A stretch of 64,000 nucleotides of DNA from JAAFIP01 sp963775085 (GTDB lineage Bacteria > Pseudomonadota > Gammaproteobacteria > Burkholderiales > Burkholderiaceae_C): NCBI GenBank assembly GCA_963775085.1, contig CAVZHO010000012.1:1-64000 (forward strand), written 5' to 3'. Both the position numbers and the translations under genes were made by a program. A model generated the notes under the pieces. The model was not told the DNA's origin. It did not search any database and saw nothing but the letters and a program-made list of their open reading frames with translations. Positions 33,691-41,346 of the stretch are shown one piece after another; positions within the stretch are counted from its first letter, which is position 1; every line of letters begins with the position of its first letter.

Positions 33691-34389
33691 GTGAGTGCGC
33701 TGGCACTGAGTACCCAGCCGGGCATGACACAAGCGAAGCTGCGTCGTCCCCAATGTGCGCGGTGTCTGCGCGCCCAAAGCACCTGCATCTGCCCATGGAT
33801 CACCCCGGTAGATCACCAAGTAGAAGTGCTGATCTTGCAGCACCCGATGGAGCTGCACGAGGCCAAAGGCAGCGCCCGCCTACTGCACCTGAGCTTGGCG
33901 CGCAGCCGTATGGTAATGGGTGAGGTGTTTGACGAGCAAGCGTTGCAAGCCTTGCTCACCGCGCCATTTTCTGACCAGCCGCCCGAAGCTACCGCGCAGA
34001 GTACGCGGCATAGCCAAGCATTGCGCCAGCCCGTATTGCTCTACCCTACAACGCAACCCGATGCCACATTGGCAACACCCCCTGTACTGACCCCAGAGCA
34101 ACTGCGTGACCCCTCCAAAGTGCGCTTGGTCGTGCTGGACGGCACCTGGCGCAAAAGCCGCAAGATGCTGCACCTCAACCCATTACTACAAAGGCTGCCG
34201 CGCTTAGAGTTGCAAAACCCACCTGCGCCGCGTTACCTGATTCGTAAAGCCCAGCAAAGCCATCAGCTCTCTACGTTGGAGGCCACTTGCGCCGCGTTGG
34301 CACAATTGGAGGGCAATGCGGAAACGATTGCACCGCTGCTCACGGCGTTTGATGGCTTTGTGGCACAGCAATTGGCGCAACGACCATGA
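33691..34389 (+). CDS. tapT: tRNA-uridine aminocarboxypropyltransferase (DTW domain)
   Basis: A 232-residue DTW-domain protein that transfers the aminocarboxypropyl group of SAM to uridine (acp3U47) in tRNA. The Cys cluster CARCLRAQSTCIC at the N-terminus and the signature VVLDGTWRKSRKM near residue 148 (DGTW in place of DTW) are clear. LRLxN-type LELQNPPAPRYLIRK follows. The GTG at 33691 gives the full N-terminus but has no good ribosome binding site; ATG 33724 is an alternative. Confidence 0.88.
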   Translation: MSALALSTQPGMTQAKLRRPQCARCLRAQSTCICPWITPVDHQVEVLILQHPMELHEAKGSARLLHLSLARSRMVMGEVFDEQALQALLTAPFSDQPPEATAQSTRHSQALRQPVLLYPTTQPDATLATPPVLTPEQLRDPSKVRLVVLDGTWRKSRKMLHLNPLLQRLPRLELQNPPAPRYLIRKAQQSHQLSTLEATCAALAQLEGNAETIAPLLTAFDGFVAQQLAQRP

Positions 34390-34483
34390 CTTACGCCTAG
34401 CGTTTCGCTCCCTTGTTTTGTGTGGGATCAGGGTGGACGATACACCGAAGCACCCGCGACTAAATCAGTACGCAGCTCTGGCG

Positions 34484-34559
34484 CTTGGTGTGCACAGCGC
34501 AGCGGCATAAAGGAGGAGGCCGCAGGCCGGGGGACAGCCGCGGAGCTGTGCACACCAAG
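34484..34559 (+). repeat. large palindromic hairpin element
   Basis: The perfect 15-bp arms CTTGGTGTGCACAGC (34484-34498) and GCTGTGCACACCAAG (34545-34559) are extended by GCGGC/GCCGC. The loop is purine-rich with ggaggccgcaggccggg. It lies in the 449-bp stretch 34390-34838, which holds no gene. It may be a mobile palindrome or a structured RNA. Confidence 0.85.
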
Positions 34560-34678
34560 TGCCGAAGCGAGCACAGCCCTTGCATGGGTTTCCAAGCAGT
34601 CAAACGAAAGCGAAATCACCGACCACTCGCCTGCCAACTTTGCGCACTGAATTTTGTAGTCGCCGAAGAGAACGCAAA

Positions 34679-34755
34679 GTGGGGTCGGAGCAAATTTTCG
34701 TAATTGCTTTTGAGTCACCGGAAAAATTCCGTCCTGAAATTTGATCTGACCCCAT
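34679..34755 (+). repeat. inverted-repeat element with GGGGTC ends
   Basis: Outer arms GGGGTCGGAGCAAATTT and AAATTTGATCTGACCCC are inverted repeats with two mismatches around a 42-base core. The layout resembles small non-coding palindromic elements mobilised in trans. No transposase is present in the window. Confidence 0.7.
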
Positions 34756-34776
34756 TTTGCAATACGCTATACAAAT

Positions 34777-34820
34777 AATAGCTGCCTACGTCCATGCGAC
34801 AAGGACTATGAGCATATTTT
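34777..34820 (+). repeat. dispersed REP-like repeat, copy 4
   Basis: Near-consensus: atagctgcctacgtcc, variable loop, aaggactatg, agcatatttt, between the GGGGTC element and the wax-ester synthase stop. Confidence 0.8.
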
Positions 34821-34838
34821 ACGCTCAAACCAAGCCAC

Positions 34839-36383
34839 TCACTCGCCCCAAGGCAACATCAAAGTCACAATCGACAGCTTGGCAAACTCAGGCTCAAACT
34901 CGTCAATGATGGCTTGCGGCTGCGGGCACAGGCCTGCGTCGGTGATCAAACCAAACTGTACGCCGCCGCCGTAGCTCAAAATGCTCACGCCCATACCCAC
35001 GTCGCCACTTTGCGGCACCCAAAACATGTTCTCTTCAATCGTGGCACCGCAAAACTGTAGCTTCTCGCGCGGGCCTGGCAGGTTGGTCATGACGGCGGTG
35101 GTTTTTTTGCTGAAAAAGTTCAGCATGACATCCTGGGCCGGCTTGATTAAGAGGCCCGCCACCGCCAGCAGGCTGAAGGCCAGCAGGGGCTGGTAGCTGC
35201 CCTTCATCTGGTTCATGCGTTTGCGCACCTCGTAGACGCGCTCGATGGGATTGTCGATGCCAATCGGCAGCACCAACGGCGCCAGGCCAAAGCGGTTGCC
35301 CAGCTTGTAGGCCTCCTCGACCGGGCGCAGGTTCACCGGCACCATGGCGCGAATTTCCTGGCCGCTGGGGTCGTCGCCCTGCGCCTTGAGGTATTCGCCA
35401 ATGGCACCGGCTACGCAGCTGAGCAACACGTCGTTGATGGAGCAGTTCAGCGCCTTGCCGACGGCCTTGACTTCTTCCAGCGGGATGGGCTGACACCAGG
35501 CGACTTTTTTGGTGGTGCCGGGCTTGCCTTTGAGGCGGGTTTTGGAGTCGTCGGGCATCAGCGCCAGCGCGGCCATGTCGCTGACCACCTGGTAGGCCAT
35601 TTTGGCCATGTCGATGGAGCCGGACAGGCCCTTTTCGGGCTCCGTCAGCAGGTGCAGCGACTTGGCCACACCCTCGCCGGCTGCGCCCAACGCCTTGATG
35701 GAGAGGTCGGTAAAGGGCTTGAGCAAGGTGTCGGCAATCCAGTCCTCTACACCGTGGGCGGCCTCGGTGGGATGGCGCTGTGGCGGTGGTGCACCACCGT
35801 CTACCAGCGAGGTCGTCACCGAGATCAGCGCAATACCATCGCCAATGCAGTGGTGAATGCGGGCGATCATCGCGCTGCCTTTGCTGCCGTCGGGCAGTTG
35901 GTAGTCTTCTACCAGGTGAAACTGCCACAGCGGTCGGTGGTGGTTCAGCGGCTGGGTGGTGAGTTCGGCCACGCGCTCTTGCAACGCGTCTTGCATCCTC
36001 TGCCCTTTTTTCGAGCTGAGTTTCTCGATGACAACGTGCTGGAGGATGTCAAATTTTTTGTCCTCCACCCAGGTGGCACCCGCCGCATCTTCGACCACGC
36101 GCTGGCCAAAGCGGCGGTATTGGAGCAGGCGCTCTTGCACACGCTGGCACAGGGCGGCGTGGGTAATACCAGGCCTCAGCACCCAGATGCCGACGATCAT
36201 CATCAGGTTTTGCGGTGTATCCATGCGCAGCCAGGCGGTGTCCACCTTGCTCATGCGCTCGCCCGACAGGCCCAGCGTTCCCGCCACGGCGCGCTCGACG
36301 TTTTTTTGCACCGCTTTGGCGGCCTTTTGGGCGGTGCTGGCCACTGAGGCCGTGCTGCCTGATGCTTTAACTCGGGTTACCAT
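34839..36383 (-). CDS. wax ester synthase / diacylglycerol acyltransferase (WS/DGAT)
   Basis: A 514-residue acyl-CoA-dependent acyltransferase. The catalytic HHxxxDG motif is RIHHCIGDGIALI near residue 170. The later family motifs are SINDVLLSCVAGA, VPVNLRP, NRFGLAP and TNLPGPREKLQFCG. It esterifies fatty alcohols or diacylglycerol with acyl-CoA at the inner face of the membrane, forming storage lipid. An Ala/Lys-rich N-terminal extension of about 35 residues precedes the catalytic domain. Adjacent genes (acyl-CoA-binding protein, PHA-system protein, acyl-CoA reductase, phasin) support a storage-lipid role. The ratio of wax ester to triacylglycerol product is not readable. Confidence 0.93.
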   Translation of the reverse strand: MVTRVKASGSTASVASTAQKAAKAVQKNVERAVAGTLGLSGERMSKVDTAWLRMDTPQNLMMIVGIWVLRPGITHAALCQRVQERLLQYRRFGQRVVEDAAGATWVEDKKFDILQHVVIEKLSSKKGQRMQDALQERVAELTTQPLNHHRPLWQFHLVEDYQLPDGSKGSAMIARIHHCIGDGIALISVTTSLVDGGAPPPQRHPTEAAHGVEDWIADTLLKPFTDLSIKALGAAGEGVAKSLHLLTEPEKGLSGSIDMAKMAYQVVSDMAALALMPDDSKTRLKGKPGTTKKVAWCQPIPLEEVKAVGKALNCSINDVLLSCVAGAIGEYLKAQGDDPSGQEIRAMVPVNLRPVEEAYKLGNRFGLAPLVLPIGIDNPIERVYEVRKRMNQMKGSYQPLLAFSLLAVAGLLIKPAQDVMLNFFSKKTTAVMTNLPGPREKLQFCGATIEENMFWVPQSGDVGMGVSILSYGGGVQFGLITDAGLCPQPQAIIDEFEPEFAKLSIVTLMLPWGE

Positions 36384-36507
36384 GGGTTTGTCTCCTGGCG
36401 CAAGTGATTCAATTATTGGGTTGTTTCCCTATTTTGGCGACTTTTACGCCATTAAGATACAGAGCAGTTTCCCTACAATGGACCATCATTAAATTTTGGA
36501 GCACCCC

Positions 36508-36762
36508 ATGGCCACACTCAAAGCCAAATTTGAAGCCGCAATGGCCGACTCGAAAAACCTCAGCGAGCGCCCCGACAACGCCACGCTGCTGAAAATCTAC
36601 GCCCTGTACAAACAAGGCAGCATCGGCGACAACGCCGAGAAAAAGCCCGGCTTTGGCGACATGGTAGGCCGGGCCAAGTGGGATGCATGGAACGGGCTGA
36701 AGGGCACCTCCCAAGATGATGCCATGCAGCAGTATGTGGATTTAATCGAGTCGCTGAAGTAA
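36508..36762 (+). CDS. acyl-CoA-binding protein
   Basis: An 84-residue four-helix ACBP. The ligand-contacting motifs LLKIYALYKQGSIGD and MVGRAKWDAWNGLKG are intact. It buffers long-chain acyl-CoA in the cytosol. ATG 36508 follows tttggagc. It is divergent from the WS/DGAT gene, which uses acyl-CoA as substrate; ACBPs are scattered in bacteria and common in this order. Confidence 0.95.
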   Translation: MATLKAKFEAAMADSKNLSERPDNATLLKIYALYKQGSIGDNAEKKPGFGDMVGRAKWDAWNGLKGTSQDDAMQQYVDLIESLK

Positions 36763-36773
36763 TTTTCCAACTA

Positions 36774-36820
36774 AATTAGCCTATAGTCCTTATTGCCAGG
36801 ACGTAAGAAGCTATCATAAA
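36774..36820 (-). repeat. dispersed REP-like repeat, copy 5
   Basis: Minus-strand near-consensus (atagcttcttacgtcc, loop, aggactatag) between the acyl-CoA-binding protein and VOC genes. Confidence 0.8.
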
Positions 36821-36864
36821 TATAGCTATCTTCAGCATGACGCCAGCTTGCAATACCACGCCAG

Positions 36865-37257
36865 CTAGGCAAGCTCAGAAATTTCGATCAGATTCAAATC
36901 GGGGTCACGTACATAGACCGAGCGGATACGCTGCATCGCACCAGTCCGCAGAACGGGGCCTTCGATGATGGGCCAGCCTGCCGCATTCAACTGGGTGACC
37001 ACCTCGTTTAAGGGCACGCTGGCGATAAAACACAAATCCAGCGCGCCCGGCACAGGCAACTGCGCCTTGGGCTCAAACTCTTTGCCTTTGATGTGCAGGT
37101 TGATCTTTTGATGGCCAAACTTGAATGCCTTGCGCTCTACCGGTGGCGTGCCACCCACGAAGCGCTCTAGCCGCATGCCCAGCACACGGGTATAAAAATC
37201 CACACAGGCGGCTTCGTGGCCGGTGGTGAGCACCAGATGGTCTAGGTGATCGATCAT
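36865..37257 (-). CDS. VOC-superfamily (glyoxalase I-like) protein
   Basis: A 130-residue vicinal-oxygen-chelate protein. The start MIDHLDHLVLTTGHEAACVDFYTRVLGMRL carries the first metal His. KINLHIKG and the final Glu in DPDLNLIEIS complete the expected H/H/E metal site. Such proteins isomerise or cleave small substrates; the exact reaction is unknown. It is 12 bases from the PHA-system gene on the same strand and probably cotranscribed with it. Confidence 0.88.
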   Translation of the reverse strand: MIDHLDHLVLTTGHEAACVDFYTRVLGMRLERFVGGTPPVERKAFKFGHQKINLHIKGKEFEPKAQLPVPGALDLCFIASVPLNEVVTQLNAAGWPIIEGPVLRTGAMQRIRSVYVRDPDLNLIEISELA

Positions 37258-37269
37258 GGATGGATGGCC

Positions 37270-37584
37270 TCAGGCCTTCTTCTTGGCGGCCGTTTTCGTC
37301 TTGAGCAAGGTGTCCAGATTTTTGGTGATCTCGCCTTCAATCTTCTCGCTGAATGCACCCAGCAGAAAGCCCAGCTTGGCTTGCAGCACAAAACTGTCTT
37401 TGGTGACCACCAGGCTGCCATCTACGCCGCTGCGGGTAAAACCCACCAAGTCCCTGGCTTTTCCTTCTTCGTAGGTGCACGCCATGTCGTACTCTACTTC
37501 GACCTGCTCGGCCCATAGAAAGGCGATTTTGCGGGCCTCCAGCAAGCCCAGGGTGTGCGTACGTTCAATGTGGATATCTGCCAT
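37270..37584 (-). CDS. polyhydroxyalkanoic-acid-system family protein
   Basis: A 104-residue protein of the PHA_gran_rgn family. It begins MADIHIERTHTLGLLEARKIA and has a beta-rich core with GFTRSGVDGSLVVTKDSFVLQAKLGFLLG and a Lys/Ala tail (KTKTAAKKKA). Members are linked to PHA granules by gene context; their mechanism is not established. The true start is ATG 37584, which gives the family N-terminus. Together with the phasin gene it points to granule formation in this organism. Confidence 0.85.
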   Translation of the reverse strand: MADIHIERTHTLGLLEARKIAFLWAEQVEVEYDMACTYEEGKARDLVGFTRSGVDGSLVVTKDSFVLQAKLGFLLGAFSEKIEGEITKNLDTLLKTKTAAKKKA

Positions 37585-37603
37585 GTTCAATTCTCCAGAC
37601 GAT

Positions 37604-38707
37604 CTAAGGGGCGGCTTGCGCGGCCAGAACGGCGCGGCGCTCGGCCTTGGGGAGTGCCGCCAATACTTTACACGCATCATAAAACTTTTGCCAACTGCCG
37701 TGCTTGGCAAACAACGCCTCAAACTGCGGCACCAGTTCGTCATACGCGGCCAGCGCGCCAAAGCTGGCGTTGTTGGCGCGTGCCACCCAGGGGTCGTAGC
37801 CTGCGTAGCCACCCCACTGGGTTTTAAGGATTTCGTAGTTGGTTTTAAATTCCTGCATTACTTCTTTTTTCATAGCTACTTGTGTCCCATTGACAGGGAC
37901 TATGGCGTATATTGCCTCTAATTTCTTGCGTACGGCCAGCGTCAGGGCGCGAAACTGCGTGCGCCGCTGGTCGTACTGCGCATACTCGCTGCGCGCGGCC
38001 TCGCTGCCCAGCTCGCGCAGCCAGCGCTGGCCACCCAGGCGTTCTACTGCGGTAGCAAACGACTCGTTGAACATGGTGTCGTCCTGCACATACAGCACCT
38101 GGTGCGACAGCTCGTGAAAGATCAGGCGGGCCAGCTCGCCCTCGGGGTAGGTAATGAAGGTAGACAAGAGCGGGTCGCCACCCGCCCAGTTGAGGTAGCC
38201 GAGCGTGGAATAGGCGGGCACGCCATACACGCTGACCTCCAGGCCGAGCGCCTTTTGCGCATCGGCCTCGCGCTGGGCATCGGCCTCGCTGTAGTAGCCC
38301 CGGTAGCTCACGCAGCCTGCGACGGCAAAGCACCATGTTTTCAGCGTGAGCGAAAACTCGGGCGCGGCCACCACATTCCACACCACGGCGCGGCGTTTCA
38401 GGTCGGCATAGCGGCGGTAGCTGGCGTTATCGGGCAGGGCCAGCTGGCTACTGGCGTAATTGCGAATGCGCTGGGTCAGCTCCAGACGGCGCTTGGTGGC
38501 ATCGGGGGTTTGCACGTCGTCCAGCCACACTTGCACCGGCTTGGCCGCGTTGATCACCGCCATGTGGCCGCTGACGCTTTGCCAGTAGTAGCCCAGGTTG
38601 GCGCAGCCCGACAGGCAACTGAGCAAGGTGGCGGCCAGCAACAACAGCAAAGCGATGCTGACACCACGCAGCCATACAGACGTGCGCCGAGGGGGCGAGA
38701 GCTGCAT
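37604..38707 (-). CDS. putative lipoprotein aminopeptidase (HExxH zinc peptidase) carrying an in-frame repeat
   Basis: A 367-residue lipoprotein. The hydrophobic leader ends in a lipobox (LSGC) near residue 35. The zinc motif HELSH lies in RLIFHELSHQVLY, with a downstream Glu in FNESFATAVE, as in the bacterial aminopeptidase family PF10023. The segment AIYAIVPVNGTQVAMKKEV, near residue 270, is encoded by copy 6 of the dispersed repeat and inserted in frame. It lies between two predicted helices, so the fold probably tolerates it. The gene ends 19 bases upstream of the PHA-system ATG. Confidence 0.85.
   Translation of the reverse strand: MQLSPPRRTSVWLRGVSIALLLLLAATLLSCLSGCANLGYYWQSVSGHMAVINAAKPVQVWLDDVQTPDATKRRLELTQRIRNYASSQLALPDNASYRRYADLKRRAVVWNVVAAPEFSLTLKTWCFAVAGCVSYRGYYSEADAQREADAQKALGLEVSVYGVPAYSTLGYLNWAGGDPLLSTFITYPEGELARLIFHELSHQVLYVQDDTMFNESFATAVERLGGQRWLRELGSEAARSEYAQYDQRRTQFRALTLAVRKKLEAIYAIVPVNGTQVAMKKEVMQEFKTNYEILKTQWGGYAGYDPWVARANNASFGALAAYDELVPQFEALFAKHGSWQKFYDACKVLAALPKAERRAVLAAQAAP
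37871..37916 (+). repeat. dispersed REP-like repeat, copy 6 (inside the lipoprotein peptidase CDS)
   Basis: The sequence catagctacttgtgtcc, loop, gacagggactatgg, cgtatatt is in the coding region and antisense to it. It encodes AIVPVNGTQVAM on the coding strand, in frame. Confidence 0.8.
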
Positions 38708-38711
38708 AGGC

Positions 38712-39504
38712 CTACCAGGTGTTGCGCAGCTCGCGCAGCTTCATAAACACGGTTTTGGCATCGGGCTGCTCTGGCAGGTCTGGGAAGCGCTCGCGCAACT
38801 TGGCAATCACGCTGGGGCTGGTCAGTCGGAAAAACGTGTTGTGCTGTTTTTCGTCCTGCAGCGTGGTCACCACCGAGGTGGCAGGGTCGTGGCCCGTCAC
38901 GCGCGGCAGCAGGGCCTTGGCGGCGGCGTTGTCCGGCTCGCGCGACAGGGTGTACTTGAGGTTGGTCTCGATGTAGTCGTGACCGGGATACACCAGCGTG
39001 TTACCCGGCAGCCTGGCCAACTGGTCGGCAAAGGTGGTGTACATGGCGTGCACGTCGCCACCGTTGTGCACATTGCCCGCGCCCGCGTTAAACAAGCGTG
39101 TCGCCCGAGAACAGCGCGGGCTGCTCGGTATGCGAGCGCAGGCAGATGTGGCACATGGTATGGCCGGGCGTGTCCAGGCATTCGAGCTCCACGGTTTTGC
39201 CCACCTTGATCACATCGCCCGCCTGCACGCCCCAATCCATGCCCGCAATCGCACCGCCCGCCTTGGCGTGGGCGATCACCTTGGCACCGGTGGCGGCGAC
39301 CACGGCGGCATTGCCACCCGTGTGGTCATGGTGCTCATGGGTATTGAGAATTTGCGTGATCTGCCAGCCTTTGACCTTGGCGGTAGCCAGTGTCTTTTCG
39401 TGGTCCAGCGGGTCAATCGCCAGCGCCTCGCCCGTCTCGGGGCAGGCGATGAGGTAGTTGAAATTGCGGTAACTGTTACCGGTCCAAATGCGTTCGACGA
39501 GCAT
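38712..39504 (-). pseudogene. gloB: glyoxalase II (hydroxyacylglutathione hydrolase), one-base frameshift
   Basis: Two frames make one MBL-fold glyoxalase II of about 263 residues. The first part has FNYLIACPETGEALAIDP, THEHHDHTGGNA and TPGHTMCH. It ends in SGDTLV at a stop. The second begins FNAGAGNVHNGG and continues with VYPGHDYIETNL. One surplus T in the minus-strand CTTGTTT (39094-39095) breaks the natural SGDTLFNAG. All zinc ligands are present. It removes lactoylglutathione in methylglyoxal detoxification. The pattern suggests a sequencing indel, but a real mutation cannot be excluded. Confidence 0.82.
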
Positions 39505-39571
39505 GGTGTTTCCTAATGAATGCGCTTGGTTTAGAAGTTACCACGTTTGTGCAAAATTCTATGGGTTGGTT

Positions 39572-39877
39572 TTATCTTTGAGCTGCGGATGCGGGTTTTT
39601 CAATCCGCACCACGCCCAGGCGCAGGCCCATGGGCGATAGCAATTTGTTGGCGGTGGCCATGGACGGATTTGCACGCCCGGCTTCAATGTCCATCAGGGT
39701 GCGGGTGGCCACCTTGGTGAGCTTGGCAAACTCGGTTTGCGTGAGGCGCAGCCGGGTGCGCACCAGGCGCACCGCCTCGCCCAAGGGCATGCCGGGCGCG
39801 GCCTCCATGTCGGCTATCAAGGCCATGCGCTGGTCTAGTTGCTCTTGTGAGCTGCTGGGTTTGTAGCGTTTATCCAT
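39572..39877 (-). CDS. HipB-like XRE-family antitoxin
   Basis: A 101-residue protein with an XRE helix-turn-helix (RLRLTQTEFAKLTKVATRTLMDIEAGRANPSMATANKLL). It follows hipA on the same strand with a 19-base gap. It probably binds the palindromes upstream of hipA and holds HipA inactive. ATG 39877 is preferred over a longer start that overlaps the hipA 3' end. Confidence 0.82.
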   Translation of the reverse strand: MDKRYKPSSSQEQLDQRMALIADMEAAPGMPLGEAVRLVRTRLRLTQTEFAKLTKVATRTLMDIEAGRANPSMATANKLLSPMGLRLGVVRIEKPASAAQR

Positions 39878-39896
39878 GGGGGGGCACTCTACAGGC

Positions 39897-41255
39897 TCAA
39901 CACTGCGCCAACCGCTCTGCATTGTGCTCAATGCCCAAGCGCAGATGGTTGATCACATCCGTCTCTACCCCGACCAGTTGCATGGCGTGTGGCAAGTCGG
40001 CCACCGCCAGCGCCATGCTGTGCAAGGTAGAGCGCAGGCGTTTTTGCACTGCATGGGCTTGCAGCTTGGCCTGCTGAGCGCGTGGGCTGTTGCACACCAG
40101 CTGTGTGCACACACCGGCCACCTCAGCCCAATCTGGCGAGCCAGTGTCTGCTTTGCCGCCCAGTTGCCAGCGAATGCGCCGTGCTATACCGTCGGGGTGC
40201 AGGTACATGGGTGCGAAATCGAACACAGGTGTCAGGCCCACCCAGCCGTCTTCGCGCCGCTGCACTGCGGTGTTGCGGCCATGGTTGTCTTTGTTGCCCA
40301 GTACGATGTTGGCTACATCGCGGCGCAGGTATTCGCACACCTCCGCCAGTGGGTCTGTGGCCACCTGTGCAAGGGCAAGCACGGCATCGTTATGCGTGAC
40401 GCTGTCGTCACCCGCTTCGCAGCGGCACAGGCTGTAGAGGCTTTCCTGTCCATGGCGCAAGATGCCGCGCCCCACAGGCAGCACGCTGCGGTCAAAACGC
40501 GCAATAAAAAGCGCTCGTCCCTGCAATACGGGCAGTGCATGCACGCGCAAGCCTATATGCTGCGCCAGCACCATCCATAGCGATTCCAGCCGCAAGATGT
40601 CATTCAAGCGCTGGATGTTGCCGCGTGCAAATTTGACGATATAGTGCCGGTGTGCCTCACTGTCAGGTAGCAGATGGTCTAAGTGCAACAGGCCGTGTTT
40701 GTCTTCGGTCAGCAAAATTTTCGGCCACTCACCTTGCACGCCGCTGGAACCTGCCACAAACAAACCGTTGGAGGCCAAGTGCTCCGTAAAGCGCTCGCCT
40801 CGGGTGGCTACCTCCTGGCGGCTAAAGCCGGGGCTGCTGCTGGTCTGCGAGCGCTGCGCCAACCAGTCGTGCGCCTGGGTGATGCGCAGGTTTCCTATCG
40901 GGTTACCCGCTCCATGCGCCAGTAGTTGCCAGTCACCTGACGCTTCTATGCGCTCTGGCATGCCCAGCTGGCGTAAGAGCTCTTGCCTGCCATAGCCTTG
41001 CGGCAGGCAGTCGACTAAAAATGCAGGCCAGCGCTGCGTCTGGTAGCCGTCGATGCCCACGGTGTGATGGCTGGACAAAGCCGCAGCACCCCGATTGCCA
41101 AAATGCGCCATGGCATAGGCGGTTTCGTAGGCGATTTGCACGGCGCCAAACATACCTCGATCCGAAGGCTCGGGCCATTGGCGCGCACTGGCAGCATCAT
41201 GCCAAGCGCCTTGGAGCCAAGTTTGGATGGACAAAGATACGGGTGTGGCCTGCAT
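39897..41255 (-). CDS. HipA-family serine/threonine kinase toxin
   Basis: A 452-residue kinase. The catalytic loop NIVLGNKDNHGRN near residue 320 matches the HipA N-x-D-x-H-x-x-N signature, and VFDFAPMY is the Mg-binding DFAP segment. KILLTEDKHGLLH and VKFARGN cover the N-lobe. In E. coli HipA phosphorylates glutamyl-tRNA synthetase and induces growth arrest. The gene order here is toxin first, then HTH gene. The N-terminal subdomain is longer than in short HipA proteins. Confidence 0.88.
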   Translation of the reverse strand: MQATPVSLSIQTWLQGAWHDAASARQWPEPSDRGMFGAVQIAYETAYAMAHFGNRGAAALSSHHTVGIDGYQTQRWPAFLVDCLPQGYGRQELLRQLGMPERIEASGDWQLLAHGAGNPIGNLRITQAHDWLAQRSQTSSSPGFSRQEVATRGERFTEHLASNGLFVAGSSGVQGEWPKILLTEDKHGLLHLDHLLPDSEAHRHYIVKFARGNIQRLNDILRLESLWMVLAQHIGLRVHALPVLQGRALFIARFDRSVLPVGRGILRHGQESLYSLCRCEAGDDSVTHNDAVLALAQVATDPLAEVCEYLRRDVANIVLGNKDNHGRNTAVQRREDGWVGLTPVFDFAPMYLHPDGIARRIRWQLGGKADTGSPDWAEVAGVCTQLVCNSPRAQQAKLQAHAVQKRLRSTLHSMALAVADLPHAMQLVGVETDVINHLRLGIEHNAERLAQC

Positions 41256-41278
41256 AAGAGTAGGTGCATTATGCTTTA

Positions 41279-41340
41279 TTGCCGTTAAATTAGCAATAAC
41301 AGTGCGATTATCGCATATTGATTTGCTATTTAAATAGCAA
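41279..41340 (-). promoter_or_regulatory. two palindromic operator sites upstream of hipA
   Basis: The perfect 18-bp palindrome TTGCTATTTAAATAGCAA (41323-41340) and a diverged copy TTGCCGTTAAATTAGCAA (41279-41296) flank the presumed promoter. They are 44 bases apart, four helical turns. Likely HipB-type autoregulation. Confidence 0.75.
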
Positions 41341-41346
41341 TAATGA

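Noticed and set aside
34390..34838. Coding gene in the 449-bp gap
   Set aside because: Short frames only, overlapping palindromes and repeats; no ribosome binding site and no motif.
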